Shown one piece after another: positions 54,721-64,000 of a DNA stretch of 64,000 nt. Made by a program: the position numbers and the translations under genes. Location: positions 1 through 64,000 of the forward strand of contig BLLL01000010.1 of assembly GCA_013374015.1 (NCBI GenBank). Direction: 5' to 3'. The stretch is from Candidatus Desulfovibrio kirbyi (GTDB lineage: Bacteria > Desulfobacterota > Desulfovibrionia > Desulfovibrionales > Desulfovibrionaceae). Within the stretch, counting starts at the first letter, position 1. Each line of letters opens with the position of its first letter. The notes below the pieces were generated by a model. That model saw nothing but the letters and a program-made list of their open reading frames with translations. It was not told where the DNA came from and did not search any database.

Positions 54721-56544
54721 ATGAACAAAGCTCATAAAAATATAGCCAGCCTGGCTAATATACAACGGCACGTACAGTCTTACGCCGATGTTATTTCCCG
54801 CGTCACAGGCATTGATGTGGAAATTGTGGACAGCAACATGGTACGCATTGCAGGCACCGGTATCTATGAGGCCGGCGTTGGCGACAGCTTGGTCAATGCC
54901 GGTGAAATTTACAAGGAGGTCGCACGCACCCGCGAGACCATCATTGTGGAAACCCCCCGCTACCACGTCATCTGCGCCCGATGTCCGGAGCGGGCAACCT
55001 GCAGGGAGTGCTTCTCCTTAGCCACTCCTATTGTGGACGGGGACATACACTATGGCGTCATAGGGTTTGTATGCTTTAACGATACCGATCGTGACCGTGT
55101 GCTCAGTTCGCAGGACAGCTATCTAATCTTTATCACCTTTTTAGCCGATACCCTTGCCCGTAAGGTAGGAGATTTGAGTCGCTTGAAGCATGCGACCCAT
55201 GTGCTCGACCTCATGCTGCAGGTAGTGGACATGCCGGGGCAGGGGATAATGCTCTTTGACCAGAAAGGCGTCTGCATCTATTGCAACACACCGGCTAAAG
55301 ACCTCTTCGGCATTATGCCGGAGACGGGTATGAATCTTTCCGCCATTGAGCGCAACGGTCAGAGCATCTACGAGTTTGAGGAATTTGAGGTACACGCGCC
55401 AAATAATCGCAGTTTTTCCCTGCTTGGGCGACTTAAGGAACTGGACGCCGAACCGCACAACAAGGCCACGCTCTTTGTATTTGAGCTGCCGACAAGGCTT
55501 GCCCAGTTTGTGGGTGATCTTTCCGCTGCCGGAGCGGTGGCGGAATTTGACAGCATTATCGGCGATTCAAATGCCCTGAGCAAGCTCAAAAACCGGGCTA
55601 TGCGCGTGGCAGGTTCCAATTCCACCGTGCTTATTACCGGAGAATCCGGCACCGGCAAGGAATTGCTGGCCCGCGCCATCCATCAGGCAAGCCCCAGACG
55701 CAACGCGCCCTTTATTGCCATTAACTGCGGCGGCATTCCCGATACGCTGCTTGAAAGCGAGCTTTTCGGCTACGTCAGCGGCGCGTTCACCGGCGCGTCC
55801 AGCAAGGGGCGCATGGGCAAGTTTGAGCTGGCTGATGGCGGAGTGATTTTTCTGGATGAAATATCCTCCATGCCGCTGTACGTGCAGGTAAAACTTTTGC
55901 GTGTATTGCAGGAGCGCTCCATCGTGCGCCTTGGTTCCAACCGTCTTATTCGCGTGGATGTGCGCGTTATTGCCGTCAGTAATGAAAACCTTCAGGAATG
56001 TATCAGCCGCAATGTATTCCGCGAAGACCTCTACTACAGACTCAACGTCATCCCCCTTGACATCCCCCCTCTGCGCGAACGCACAGGCGATGTGGCTATG
56101 TTGGCAGACTACTTCCTCGGCAAGTACAGCGAGCTTTTTCACAAGAAAAAACCCCGTCTGCGCGCTTCTGTGCTGCGTATGCTGGAAGAATACGACTGGC
56201 CCGGCAACGTGCGCGAGCTGGAACATGCAGTGGAATACGCCGTGAACATGATGCCTGAAAACGGTTCGCTTGATCTTGGCTGTCTGCCTGTCCAACTTCT
56301 GGAAACCGCAAGAAAAGGCGTTAAGGCGCAGCGTGGTGCGCCTGGGGACGGGGCGGCGATGCACGTCCGGACTGTTACGGAACCTCTGTCGGTTCTGGAA
56401 GAACGGGCCATCCGCGCAGCATTGGAGATTTACGGACGTAGCGTCGAAGGTAAAAAAAAGGCCGCTGCCGCGCTGGGCTTAAGCTTGGCAACTTTGTACC
56501 GCAAAATGAACGTTTTTCAGTTTGAGAAACACAGGCCATTCTGA
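54721..56544 (+). CDS. sigma54-dependent transcriptional activator (YgeV-like)
   Basis: A 607-residue enhancer-binding protein. The N-terminal sensory domain (1-160) holds a four-cysteine cluster C85-x2-C88-x5-C94-x2-C97 that may bind a metal or Fe-S centre. A PAS-like region follows (about 165-270). The AAA+ domain (about 275-515) has GESGTGKE, the sigma54-contact loop GAFTGA and Walker B GGVIFLDE. A C-terminal Fis-type HTH (KKAAAALGLSLATLYRKM) ends the protein. It resembles E. coli YgeV, which sits beside ygeWXYZ, and the same neighbour genes follow here. It probably senses a purine-related signal or redox state. Confidence 0.88.
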   Translation: MNKAHKNIASLANIQRHVQSYADVISRVTGIDVEIVDSNMVRIAGTGIYEAGVGDSLVNAGEIYKEVARTRETIIVETPRYHVICARCPERATCRECFSLATPIVDGDIHYGVIGFVCFNDTDRDRVLSSQDSYLIFITFLADTLARKVGDLSRLKHATHVLDLMLQVVDMPGQGIMLFDQKGVCIYCNTPAKDLFGIMPETGMNLSAIERNGQSIYEFEEFEVHAPNNRSFSLLGRLKELDAEPHNKATLFVFELPTRLAQFVGDLSAAGAVAEFDSIIGDSNALSKLKNRAMRVAGSNSTVLITGESGTGKELLARAIHQASPRRNAPFIAINCGGIPDTLLESELFGYVSGAFTGASSKGRMGKFELADGGVIFLDEISSMPLYVQVKLLRVLQERSIVRLGSNRLIRVDVRVIAVSNENLQECISRNVFREDLYYRLNVIPLDIPPLRERTGDVAMLADYFLGKYSELFHKKKPRLRASVLRMLEEYDWPGNVRELEHAVEYAVNMMPENGSLDLGCLPVQLLETARKGVKAQRGAPGDGAAMHVRTVTEPLSVLEERAIRAALEIYGRSVEGKKKAAAALGLSLATLYRKMNVFQFEKHRPF

Positions 56545-56550
56545 AACCAT

Positions 56551-56582
56551 AAATTTCTAATTTTGAGAAATTTCTAATTTTG
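56551..56582 (+). promoter_or_regulatory. direct repeats, candidate activator binding sites
   Basis: AAATTTCTAATTTTG occurs twice, at 56551-56565 and 56568-56582, a 17-bp period. Between and within them, AGAAATTTCT is palindromic. They lie 70-100 bp upstream of the -24/-12 element, the usual place for a sigma54 enhancer site, and directly after the YgeV-like gene. Confidence 0.6.
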
Positions 56583-56652
56583 CAACATATTTTCCTCTCA
56601 AAGCTAATATATAATATACTTATTTTATTGTATTTGTAGAATAGGGGCATAG

Positions 56653-56668
56653 TGGCCCTGTTTTTGCT
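56653..56668 (+). promoter_or_regulatory. sigma54 (-24/-12) promoter of the ygeX operon
   Basis: TGGCCCTGTTTTTGCT: the GG (56654-56655) and GC (56666-56667) pairs have the obligatory spacing, and TTGC at -12 is perfect. Transcription would start near 56680, 30 nt before ygeX. It fits the sigma54 activator encoded immediately upstream. Confidence 0.75.
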
Positions 56669-56709
56669 TATCCATATATGTTGTTCATTAACCTGTAATC
56701 AACGAGGCT

Positions 56710-57933
56710 ATGATGTCTGTCCGGATGTACGTAAATCCTGACCGCAAGGCTGCGGGATACGGCGTCAGCCTTGACGTCCTGTCACCCACAAACGCCGATG
56801 CGGTACGCCGCTACCATGAATCTTTCAAGGAATACAAGCAAACCCCGCTAACATTCCTGCCCGGTCTGGCGGCAAAGTTTAAGCTTAAGAATTTTATGGT
56901 CAAGGACGAATCGTTTCGCTACGGTCTGAACGCCTTCAAGGTGCTTGGAGCTTCCTATGCCATGGGCAGGTTTCTTGCAGGCAAGCTTGGCCGCGGCATG
57001 GAAGGCATGACCCGCAATGAGCTGTGCTCGCCGGATATTCGCCGGCAGACCGGCGACATTACCTTTATCACCACTACAGACGGCAATCATGGTCGCGGCC
57101 TTGCCTGGACAGCCCGCGAACTTGGCTACAAGGCCATTGTGTTCATGCCTGCGGGCTCGGCTTCCATACGTGTGCAAAACATACGGGCCGAGGATGCGGA
57201 ATGTACCGTAACCCAGCTTAACTACGATGAAGCGGTGCGCATGAGCTGGGAGCTGGCGCAAAAACACGGCTACGTTATGGTGCAGGACACAGCCTGGGAA
57301 GGCTATACAGAAATTCCCACCTGGATTATGCAGGGGTACATGACGCTGGCCCTTGAAGCCTTGGAGCAGATGAAGGTTGCCCGCGCCATGCCTACTCACT
57401 GTTTTTTGCAGGCAGGGGTCGGCTCTTTTGCCGGTGCTGTTGTGGGCTATTTGACCGCCGTGCTTGGCGCTGACGCGCCAAAATTCATTATTGTCGAACC
57501 GCACAAGGCCAACTGTATCTATACATCAGCCGTGGCGGGTGATGGTCGTCCACACAATGTCACAGGCGATTTGCACACCCTTATGGCAGGTCTTGCCTGT
57601 GGCGAACCTAACACCCTAAGCTGGGAAATTCTGCGCGACTACGCAACGGCCTATATTTCCTGTTCCGATTACATTGCGGCCAACGGCATGCGTGTGCTGG
57701 CTGCCCCGGTCGGCGGCGACAAGATCATCGTTTCCGGTGAATCCGGGGCTGTGACCACCGGCATTGCGCAGTGGCTCATGGAGCATCCGGCAGCCGCTAT
57801 TCAGCGCGAGGCGCTGGGGCTTGACAGCAATTCCTCGGTGCTGGTTGTCAGCACCGAAGGCGACACCGCTCCCGACGTTTACAAAAATATTGTCTGGTTC
57901 GGCGCTTGCCCTGACAACGACTGCCAAATGTAA
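56710..57933 (+). CDS. ygeX: 2,3-diaminopropionate ammonia-lyase
   Basis: DpaL (YgeX) of 407 residues, a PLP enzyme that turns 2,3-diaminopropionate into pyruvate and two ammonia. The PLP lysine is K77 in [15 protein letters not shown], the same number as in E. coli as I recall. [14 protein letters not shown] near 119 binds the cofactor phosphate, and the C-terminal GDTAPD is typical of fold-type II. The length is normal. It is first in an operon driven by the sigma54 promoter at 56653; two adjacent ATGs (56710, 56713) are possible starts. Confidence 0.94.
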   Translation: MMSVRMYVNPDRKAAGYGVSLDVLSPTNADAVRRYHESFKEYKQTPLTFLPGLAAKFKLKNFMVKDESFRYGLNAFKVLGASYAMGRFLAGKLGRGMEGMTRNELCSPDIRRQTGDITFITTTDGNHGRGLAWTARELGYKAIVFMPAGSASIRVQNIRAEDAECTVTQLNYDEAVRMSWELAQKHGYVMVQDTAWEGYTEIPTWIMQGYMTLALEALEQMKVARAMPTHCFLQAGVGSFAGAVVGYLTAVLGADAPKFIIVEPHKANCIYTSAVAGDGRPHNVTGDLHTLMAGLACGEPNTLSWEILRDYATAYISCSDYIAANGMRVLAAPVGGDKIIVSGESGAVTTGIAQWLMEHPAAAIQREALGLDSNSSVLVVSTEGDTAPDVYKNIVWFGACPDNDCQM

Positions 57934-57962
57934 CTATAAATGCTATGCAAGGAGAGTGTGCA

Positions 57963-59201
57963 ATGGACACAGGCAAAATCAATGAACTGAGCAAGAAATA
58001 CCAGCCGCGGATGGTGAAATTTTTGCGCGACATGATACGCATTCCCTCTGAAAGCTGTCAGGAAGAGGGCGTTATCAAGCGCATCAAGCAGGAAATGGAA
58101 GATGTGGGCTTTGATCGCGTGGAAATTGACAAGATGGGCAATATCATCGGTTATCTGGGCAACGGGCCGCGCCTCATCGCCTTTGACGCGCACATTGATA
58201 CAGTGGGCATTGGCGAGCGTACCAACTGGACATTTGACCCTTACGAGGGCTACGAAGACGAGGAAACCATTGGTGGGCGCGGCGGTTCGGATCAGGAAGG
58301 CGGCATGGCCTCCATTGTTTACGGCGGCCTTATTATGAAGGAACTTGGCCTTATCCCGGCTGATGTTACCGTGGCAATGGTTGGAACCGTGCAGGAAGAA
58401 GACTGCGACGGCCTGTGCTGGCAGTATCTCATCAAAGAACACGGCTTAAAGCCGGAATTTGTGGTTTCTACCGAGCCTACTGACGGCGGCATTTATCGCG
58501 GACAGCGCGGGCGCATGGAAATTCGCGTGGACGTGCGCGGTGTTTCCTGCCACGGTTCCGCCCCTGAGCGCGGCGACAACGCCATCTTCAATATGGCTCA
58601 TATCCTGACTGAACTTGAAGCATTGAACAAAAGGCTCAAGAACGACGATTTTCTGGGCAAGGGCACACTTACCGTCTCCCAGATACTTTATTCCTCACCC
58701 TCGCGCTGTGCAGTGGCCGACGGCTGCTCCATCTCCCTTGATCGTCGTCTGACAATGGGCGAGGACAAGGATTTGGCGCTTGGGCAAATTCGCGAATTGC
58801 CTTCAGTCAAAAAGCTGGGCGACAAGGTTACTGTGTCCATGTACACCTATGATTCCGCTTCCTGGACAAAGCTTGTCTACCCCACAGACTGCTACTTCCC
58901 CACCTGGGTGCTGCCCAAAGATTCTGTAGTGTGCAAATCCGCCGAAGCAGCTTATCGTGCACTGTTTAACGCCGAACCGCGTACCGATAAGTGGACGTTC
59001 TCCACCAACGGCGTATCCATCACGGGCATGTTCGGTATTCCTGTTGTTGGTTTTGGCCCCGGCAAGGAAAAGGAAGCCCACGCCCCCAACGAAAAAACCT
59101 GGAAAGCGGACCTTGTGCGCTGTGCCGCCCTGTACGCTGCCCTCCCTGAAACCTATGTGGCCAAAACAAGTAAGGCAGACGACCATGAGCGGCGCAAATA
59201 A
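57963..59201 (+). CDS. ygeY: YgeY-type M20 metallohydrolase
   Basis: A 412-residue zinc hydrolase of the M20/ArgE/DapE superfamily, the YgeY subfamily found with ygeX and ygeW and often described as selenium-metabolism-linked. Metal ligands: AHIDTVG (His/Asp) near 73, [10 protein letters not shown] (bridging Asp) near 105, QEEDCDG (catalytic Glu pair) near 142, EPTDGG near 170, and a late His in EKEAHAPNE. The substrate is not established; deacylation or decarbamoylation of a purine-derived amino acid is suggested by context. GGAGAG precedes ATG 57963. It overlaps the carbamate kinase start by 17 bp. Confidence 0.9.
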   Translation: MDTGKINELSKKYQPRMVKFLRDMIRIPSESCQEEGVIKRIKQEMEDVGFDRVEIDKMGNIIGYLGNGPRLIAFDAHIDTVGIGERTNWTFDPYEGYEDEETIGGRGGSDQEGGMASIVYGGLIMKELGLIPADVTVAMVGTVQEEDCDGLCWQYLIKEHGLKPEFVVSTEPTDGGIYRGQRGRMEIRVDVRGVSCHGSAPERGDNAIFNMAHILTELEALNKRLKNDDFLGKGTLTVSQILYSSPSRCAVADGCSISLDRRLTMGEDKDLALGQIRELPSVKKLGDKVTVSMYTYDSASWTKLVYPTDCYFPTWVLPKDSVVCKSAEAAYRALFNAEPRTDKWTFSTNGVSITGMFGIPVVGFGPGKEKEAHAPNEKTWKADLVRCAALYAALPETYVAKTSKADDHERRK

Positions 59202-60156
59202 AAATCTGGCGGTTATCGCTATTGGCGGTAACTCCCTGATCAGTGAAAAAAATAAAAAGAGTGTTGAGGATCAGTACGATGCCATTCGCGTGACGGTGCG
59301 CCACATTGCCGATGTTATTGAATCAGGCCGTCAGGTTTGCATTACGCACGGCAACGGGCCGCAAGTGGGCTTCATTCTGCTTCGTAGCGAAATTGCCCGC
59401 AAGCAAACCGGTATGCACTCCGTGCCGCTGGTTTCTTGTGTGGCGGATACTCAGGGCGCTATCGGTTGGCAGATACAGCAGGCGCTTTCCAACGAATTGC
59501 GCGACCGGGGCAGCAAGGCCGCAGGCCGCGTGATAAGCTTGGTCACACAGGTACTCGTGGATGCGGACGATCCCGGTTTTAAGGCACCGGACAAGTACGT
59601 TGGCGAGTTTTATGACGAGGCCGAATTGCCTGGACTTAAGGCTCAGCATCCTGAATGGGCGCTCAAGCGGGATTCCGATCGTGGCTGGCGTCGCGTGGTG
59701 CCAAGTCCGGCGCCCAAGGAAATTGTAGAACTTGACGCCATCCGCGCTTTGCTTGCCGATGGTTTCAATCTTATCACCGTGGGCGGTGGGGGCATACCCG
59801 TTATTACCGATGCCAAAAATGACCTGCGCGGCGTGGATGCTGTTATTGACAAGGATCTGGCCTCGTGTCTTTTGGCAAACGGGCTGAAAGCCGGACTGCT
59901 TGTGATATCAACGGGTGTGGAAAAGGTTTGCGTCAACTTCGGCAAACCTGATCAGAAGGAACTTTCCGGCGTCACAGATGCTGAAATGCGCGCATATTAC
60001 GACGAAGGTCAGTTCCCTGCCGGCAGCATGGGACCAAAAATCAAGGCTGCGCTTGACTTCCTTGATAACGGCGGAGAAGAAGTTATCATCACCAACCCGG
60101 AAAACTTGAAGATTGCCATGTCAGGCAATGGCGGAACACATATAACACGGCGATAG
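59185..60156 (+). CDS. carbamate kinase
   Basis: A 323-residue amino-acid-kinase-family enzyme (YqeA/ArcC), converting carbamoyl phosphate and ADP to ATP, CO2 and ammonia. Motifs: VIAIGGNSL at the start, [10 protein letters not shown] near 54, GGGGIPVI near 200, [10 protein letters not shown] near 218 and ITNPENL near the end. The ATG at 59185 overlaps ygeY, which gives the normal length; the open frame further upstream is shadow. In this operon it would recover ATP from the carbamoyl phosphate made by the YgeW-type transcarbamoylase. It corresponds to yqeA in the E. coli cluster. Confidence 0.94.
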   Translation: MSGANKNLAVIAIGGNSLISEKNKKSVEDQYDAIRVTVRHIADVIESGRQVCITHGNGPQVGFILLRSEIARKQTGMHSVPLVSCVADTQGAIGWQIQQALSNELRDRGSKAAGRVISLVTQVLVDADDPGFKAPDKYVGEFYDEAELPGLKAQHPEWALKRDSDRGWRRVVPSPAPKEIVELDAIRALLADGFNLITVGGGGIPVITDAKNDLRGVDAVIDKDLASCLLANGLKAGLLVISTGVEKVCVNFGKPDQKELSGVTDAEMRAYYDEGQFPAGSMGPKIKAALDFLDNGGEEVIITNPENLKIAMSGNGGTHITRR

Positions 60157-60199
60157 CGCAGCGAAAGTCAATTTAACGCAAAATATAAGGAGAAACACC

Positions 60200-61396
60200 A
60201 TGGATCGCGCCCGTATTCGCGAAATGATCAAAAATTTTGCCCAGCTTGATTATAAAAATATGCACATGCACGACTTTTTTGAAACTTGGCATAAAAGCGA
60301 CGATGAAATTGCCGCCACTTTCCAGGTTGCCGACATCTTGCGTGGTCTGCGTGAAGCGGGCATTTCCCCGCGTATTTTTGACTCCGGCCTTGGCATTTCG
60401 CTCTTTCGCGACAATTCCACCCGCACACGCTTTTCCTTTTCCTCTGCCTGTAACCTGCTTGGCTTGACAGCACAGGACCTGGACGAGGGCAAATCGCAGA
60501 TTGCCCACGGCGAAACCGTGCGCGAAACCGCCAACATGGTGTCTTTTATGGCGGAAACCATCGGCATTCGTGACGACATGTTCATCGGCAAGGGCAATGC
60601 CTATATGCGCGAAGTGTCCGCCGCCCTAGAAGATGGCTATCGCGATGGCGTGTTGGAACAGCGCCCGACCATTGTGGATTTGCAGTGTGATATTGATCAT
60701 CCCACCCAGTGCATGGCTGACATGCTGCATATTATCAACTACTATGGCGGCGTGGACAAGCTGAAGGGTAAAAAAATCGCCATGACCTGGGCGTACTCTC
60801 CCTCCTACGGCAAGCCGCTTTCCGTGCCGCAGGGCGTTATTGGTCTGATGACCCGCTTCGGCATGGACGTAACGCTGGCTCACCCTGCGGGCTACGATGT
60901 CATGCCCGCAGTGGAGACTATTGCCGCTGAAAACGCCAAAGCGTCCGGTTGCGTATACAAGCGCACCAATTCTATGGAAGAAGCTTTTGAGAACGCCGAT
61001 ATTGTCTATCCTAAGAGCTGGGCGCCGTATGCCGCCATGGAAAAACGCTCCGACCTGTACACAAAGGGCGATCAGGACGGCATCAAGAAACTTGAGAAGG
61101 AACTGCTTGCCCAGAACGCCAACTTCAAGAAATGGGAATGTACCGAGAAGCTCATGAAGACCACCGGTAAGGGTCAGGCTCTGTACATGCACTGCCTGCC
61201 AGCTGATATCACCGGCGTTTCCTGCAAGGAAGGCGAGGTAGAGGCATCAGTCTTCGACCGCTACCGTGTGCCCATGTACCGCGAAGCCAGCTATAAACCT
61301 TATATTATCGCTGCCATGATTCTGCTTGCCCGCAAGTCTGACCCGGCGGACACCCTCCTGCGTCTGCTTGATGGCGGCGCGCAACGCATCCGGTAA
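60200..61396 (+). CDS. ygeW: knotted carbamoyltransferase YgeW
   Basis: A 398-residue transcarbamoylase of the YgeW subgroup, longer than OTC/ATC. The carbamoyl-phosphate loop is DNSTRTRFSFSSA near 72, DHPTQ near 171 is typical of transcarbamoylases, and MHCLPADI near 330 forms the second-substrate site. The physiological acceptor is unsettled; in urate catabolic clusters it is thought to act in reverse on a carbamoylated purine breakdown product to give carbamoyl phosphate. It has AAGGAG before the ATG and sits 43 bp after carbamate kinase, fitting sequential use of the product. Confidence 0.93.
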   Translation: MDRARIREMIKNFAQLDYKNMHMHDFFETWHKSDDEIAATFQVADILRGLREAGISPRIFDSGLGISLFRDNSTRTRFSFSSACNLLGLTAQDLDEGKSQIAHGETVRETANMVSFMAETIGIRDDMFIGKGNAYMREVSAALEDGYRDGVLEQRPTIVDLQCDIDHPTQCMADMLHIINYYGGVDKLKGKKIAMTWAYSPSYGKPLSVPQGVIGLMTRFGMDVTLAHPAGYDVMPAVETIAAENAKASGCVYKRTNSMEEAFENADIVYPKSWAPYAAMEKRSDLYTKGDQDGIKKLEKELLAQNANFKKWECTEKLMKTTGKGQALYMHCLPADITGVSCKEGEVEASVFDRYRVPMYREASYKPYIIAAMILLARKSDPADTLLRLLDGGAQRIR

Positions 61397-61469
61397 ACTC
61401 TTCCGCCGGCAACCCGCGGTTCTTGCCGGATCATCAGGCGGGTTACCGGCATTACAAAGGATTTGTGCT

Positions 61470-62861
61470 ATGCAGACCCTGATCAGAAACGGAACGGTGG
61501 TACTACCCGATGAGACGATGAAAACGGATCTGCTGCTTGCGGACGGTCGCATCGTCGCCTTGGGACACGCTCTCAGGTCTGATGGGGCGGTTACGGTAGA
61601 CGCTTGCGGCAAGTATATACTGCCCGGCGGGGTAGACGTACACACCCATATAACGCTTGATATCGACGCAGCCGGCACGGATGCCTACTTTGCCGGCACC
61701 ATGCCCGCTGCCTGCGGCGGCACTACTGCCATTGTGGATCACATGGCCTTCATGCCCGAAAAACGTACCCTTGGGCAACATATAGCGGCTTACCGCGCGC
61801 TTGCCGAAAACAAGTCCGCTGTGGATTACGGCTTTCATGCCGTCATACAAACCCGTGATGAAATAAGCCTGCAATCTCTTAAGGCTTTGCCCGGGCAGGG
61901 GTACACATCCATTAAAGCCTATATGACCTATGATAATCACCTGAACGATGAGGCATTGTTCAAACTTCTGCGGTGCACAGATGAACTTGGCATGTTGTGC
62001 GCGGTACATGCCGAAAATCATCATGTGATTACCCTGTTGCGCGCTGAATGTAAGGCCAGGGGGCTTGGCGAACCGAAATGGCACGCCAGAAGCCGCCCTC
62101 CCCGCAGCGAGGCCGAGGCAATAAGCCGCGTACTGCATCTGGCGGCTATGGCCGGCGATGCCCCCGTGTATATTGTGCATTTGTCAACCGCGCTGGGGCT
62201 TGCTGAAATACGCAAGGCCAGGGCGCAGGGGCAGAAGAATATTTTTGCGGAAACCTGCACTCAGTATCTTACCCTTACAGAAGAACGCTATTGCGACAAG
62301 GAACAGGGTGCCAACTACATCATTGCCCCGCCGCTACGCGCGCAGGCGGATGTGGATGCCCTCTGGCATGGTTTGATAAACGGCGAAATACAAACTGTCG
62401 CCTCGGATCATTGTCCTTTTACAAGGGCAGACAAGGCGCGCGGGCGTGGCGACTTCACCTGTTGCGCCTGCGGCGCGCCCGGTATCGAAGAACGCTTTCC
62501 CCTGCTGTTTTCCGAAGGCGTTGCCAAGGGCCGTCTTTCCCTGAACGCCTTTGCCGCCCTTATTGCCGCAAACCCGGCCAAACTCACCGGGCTGTATCCG
62601 AAAAAGGGCGCGCTTATGTCCGGTTCCGATGCGGACATTGTTATTCTGGATCCGGGACTTGATCCGGCAAATGAATACACGCTGTCGGCGTCAGATCTGC
62701 ACGGCCCCTCGGATTATTCAGCCTATGAGGGCTTCAGACTTACAGGCCGCATTGAAGCGGTGTATTTACGCGGTCGCCGTATCGTTCACAACAATTCCTA
62801 TACAGGCAAACCCGGCGACGGGCAGTTTTTGCAACGGGGGCGCAGCATGCTTTCAGGTTAA
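61470..62861 (+). CDS. ygeZ: D-hydantoinase/dihydropyrimidinase-type amidohydrolase
   Basis: A 463-residue cyclic amidohydrolase (HyuA/YgeZ). Metal site: DVHTHITLD (HxH) near 56, carboxylated-Lys motif SIKAYMTYDN near 147, VHAENHH near 178, VHLS near 236 and SDHCPF near 311 with the Asp. Such enzymes open hydantoin or pyrimidine-like rings; in this cluster a purine-derived ring is the likely substrate. AAAGGA precedes ATG 61470, although the frame extends upstream. It lies between ygeW and ssnA, 22 bp before the latter. Confidence 0.93.
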   Translation: MQTLIRNGTVVLPDETMKTDLLLADGRIVALGHALRSDGAVTVDACGKYILPGGVDVHTHITLDIDAAGTDAYFAGTMPAACGGTTAIVDHMAFMPEKRTLGQHIAAYRALAENKSAVDYGFHAVIQTRDEISLQSLKALPGQGYTSIKAYMTYDNHLNDEALFKLLRCTDELGMLCAVHAENHHVITLLRAECKARGLGEPKWHARSRPPRSEAEAISRVLHLAAMAGDAPVYIVHLSTALGLAEIRKARAQGQKNIFAETCTQYLTLTEERYCDKEQGANYIIAPPLRAQADVDALWHGLINGEIQTVASDHCPFTRADKARGRGDFTCCACGAPGIEERFPLLFSEGVAKGRLSLNAFAALIAANPAKLTGLYPKKGALMSGSDADIVILDPGLDPANEYTLSASDLHGPSDYSAYEGFRLTGRIEAVYLRGRRIVHNNSYTGKPGDGQFLQRGRSMLSG

Positions 62862-62883
62862 TTTTGTAATTTTGGAGGGATAA

Positions 62884-64000
62884 ATGCTATACTTACGCAA
62901 CGCAAGATATCTCGACAGTGTCACCTTTACCCTTTTTGAGGGCAATATTGCCGTGGAAGAAGGCAAAAATGGCGGCATCTGTCTGGATGCGGCTATCCCC
63001 CCCTTGTCGGAACGTAATGCTGGCGATAGCGAGTTCGACTGCAAGGGGAAGCTCGTCATGCGAGCGCTTGCCTGCGGTCATCATCATATCTATTCCATAC
63101 TCTCACGGGGCATGCCGCCCCCGCAAAGAACGCCGCGGAGCTTCAACGACATGCTGGAGCTTGTGTGGTGGCGGCTGGACAAATGCCTTGATAACGACAT
63201 GACCTATGTTTCGGCGCTGGCTGCCGGACTTTTTATGGCAAAAAATGGCGTGACTTTTTGCATTGACCACCACGCCTCCCCGTTGGCGGTTGACGGCTCT
63301 CTTTCAGCCATATCCAGAGCTTTTGAGCAAATCGGCATTGGGTATCTGCTCTGCCACGAAACCTCTGACCGTGACGGCACTGACGTTGCCATGAAAAGCC
63401 TTGCCGAGCACGAGCGCTTTTTTGCCGCGGGCGGTAAGGGGCATGTGGGACTGCACGCTTCCTTCACCGTGTCCGATGATACCTTAAAGGCCGCTGTCAC
63501 TCTGGCGCAGAAGTACAATACCGGCATTCACATTCATGTAGCCGAAGCCAAATCCGATCAGGACCACTGCCTTGCCGCTTACGGCAAAACAGTGGTGCGG
63601 CGGATGAAGGATGCGGGCGTGCTGGATATGCCAAAAACCATTCTTGGACATTGCGTGCATGTGAGTGAGGAAGACAAGGCCATTCTGGCCACCTCGCCTG
63701 TCTGGATAGCCCAGAATGTCGAATCCAACATGAACAATAACGTGGGGCTTGGCGATTACAGCTTCAGCAAAAACGTCATGTTCGGCACCGACGGCATGCA
63801 TTCCGACATGATTCGCTCTGCCCAGGCAGCCTATTTCACAGGTGTGATGACAGAAGGACAGACGCCTGACGGGGCATACAAGCGTTTGCGCAACGTCCAC
63901 CGCCACAGCGCATTGCACGGGCCTGTGGGCGACGGGGCCAACAACCTCATGATTTTACGCTACGACAGTCCGACTCCGCTTGTGCCGGGTCTGCCCCGGG
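62884..64000 (+). CDS. ssnA: SsnA-type amidohydrolase (3' end beyond the window)
   Basis: The first 372 codons of an amidohydrolase of the SsnA/chlorohydrolase group; about 70 residues are missing past the window edge. Metal ligands: CGHHHIYS near 60, LHASFTV near 190, HIHVAEAKSD near 214, LGHCVHVSEED near 257 and GTDGMHSDM near 302. The first block has HHH where guanine deaminase-type enzymes have HxH. GGAGGG precedes the ATG. In E. coli ssnA lies in the same purine-related region as ygeW-Z and ygfK. It is likely a purine-ring hydrolase or deaminase. Confidence 0.9.
   Translation, partial: MLYLRNARYLDSVTFTLFEGNIAVEEGKNGGICLDAAIPPLSERNAGDSEFDCKGKLVMRALACGHHHIYSILSRGMPPPQRTPRSFNDMLELVWWRLDKCLDNDMTYVSALAAGLFMAKNGVTFCIDHHASPLAVDGSLSAISRAFEQIGIGYLLCHETSDRDGTDVAMKSLAEHERFFAAGGKGHVGLHASFTVSDDTLKAAVTLAQKYNTGIHIHVAEAKSDQDHCLAAYGKTVVRRMKDAGVLDMPKTILGHCVHVSEEDKAILATSPVWIAQNVESNMNNNVGLGDYSFSKNVMFGTDGMHSDMIRSAQAAYFTGVMTEGQTPDGAYKRLRNVHRHSALHGPVGDGANNLMILRYDSPTPLVPGLPR

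Overview
The window looks like a chromosomal segment of a Desulfovibrio-like bacterium (Desulfovibrionaceae, Desulfobacterota). This is inferred from gene content: a NiFe-hydrogenase maturation protease, an rdgC-like pair, a short DksA/TraR-type regulator, a DHH-CBS-tRNA nucleotidyltransferase fusion, and a remnant of a B12-dependent ribonucleotide reductase. A large autotransporter, several decaying genes (nrdJ, galE, a DNA glycosylase, a DUF4145 gene, an IS4-type transposase) and a purine/urate-type catabolic cluster suggest a gut- or host-associated lifestyle with some genome decay. No rRNA genes, prophage or CRISPR array is visible.

Layout. 1-5 kb: histidine phosphatase, shikimate-kinase-like protein, aspartate ammonia-lyase and a nitronate monooxygenase-like flavoprotein. 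5.1-5.8 kb: tRNA-Ala(GGC) and a hydrogenase maturation protease. 5.8-14.5 kb, all minus strand: adk, rdgC in two pieces, two oligopeptide-type ABC permeases, recN, and upstream an AsmA-like protein. 15.1-17.7 kb: a promoter, a cobalamin riboswitch and metE. 18.2-20.7 kb: pyrB-pyrC plus a small gene. 20.7-21.2 kb: divergent remnants of galE and nrdJ that have each lost their 5' end. 21.4-25.3 kb: a strong sigma70 promoter and an autotransporter with a (CA)34 tract between its start codon and signal peptide. 25.6-26.9 kb: PfkB kinase and cutA. 27-32.4 kb: a defence locus with a type IIS restriction system of the Alw26I/Eco31I/Esp3I kind. Its methyltransferase is one protein joining an adenine-N6 domain to a circularly permuted cytosine-C5 domain, and gene fragments lie on both sides. 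32.5-39.8 kb: an RND efflux operon, a secreted protein and a phosphopantetheinyl transferase, then an IS4 relic. 40.2-54.6 kb: housekeeping genes (GGDEF, dksA, CDF transporter, hslU, ppaC, ettA, era, yggS, fliN, folK, xerD, tRNA nucleotidyltransferase fusion, ridA). 54.7-64 kb: a sigma54 activator of the YgeV type and, behind a sigma54 promoter with upstream direct repeats, ygeX-ygeY-carbamate kinase-ygeW-hydantoinase-ssnA, cut by the window end.

How the parts work together. The last cluster matches the genes linked in E. coli and gut anaerobes to anaerobic purine/urate breakdown. Ring opening (HyuA/SsnA-type hydrolases), transcarbamoylation (YgeW), carbamate kinase (ATP from carbamoyl phosphate) and diaminopropionate ammonia-lyase (pyruvate plus ammonia) would be switched on by the YgeV-like activator. 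The adjacent divergent ridA could remove the enamine made by the lyase. The most unusual elements are the CA-tract autotransporter, apparently out of frame in this sequence, and the fused, permuted dual-strand methyltransferase.
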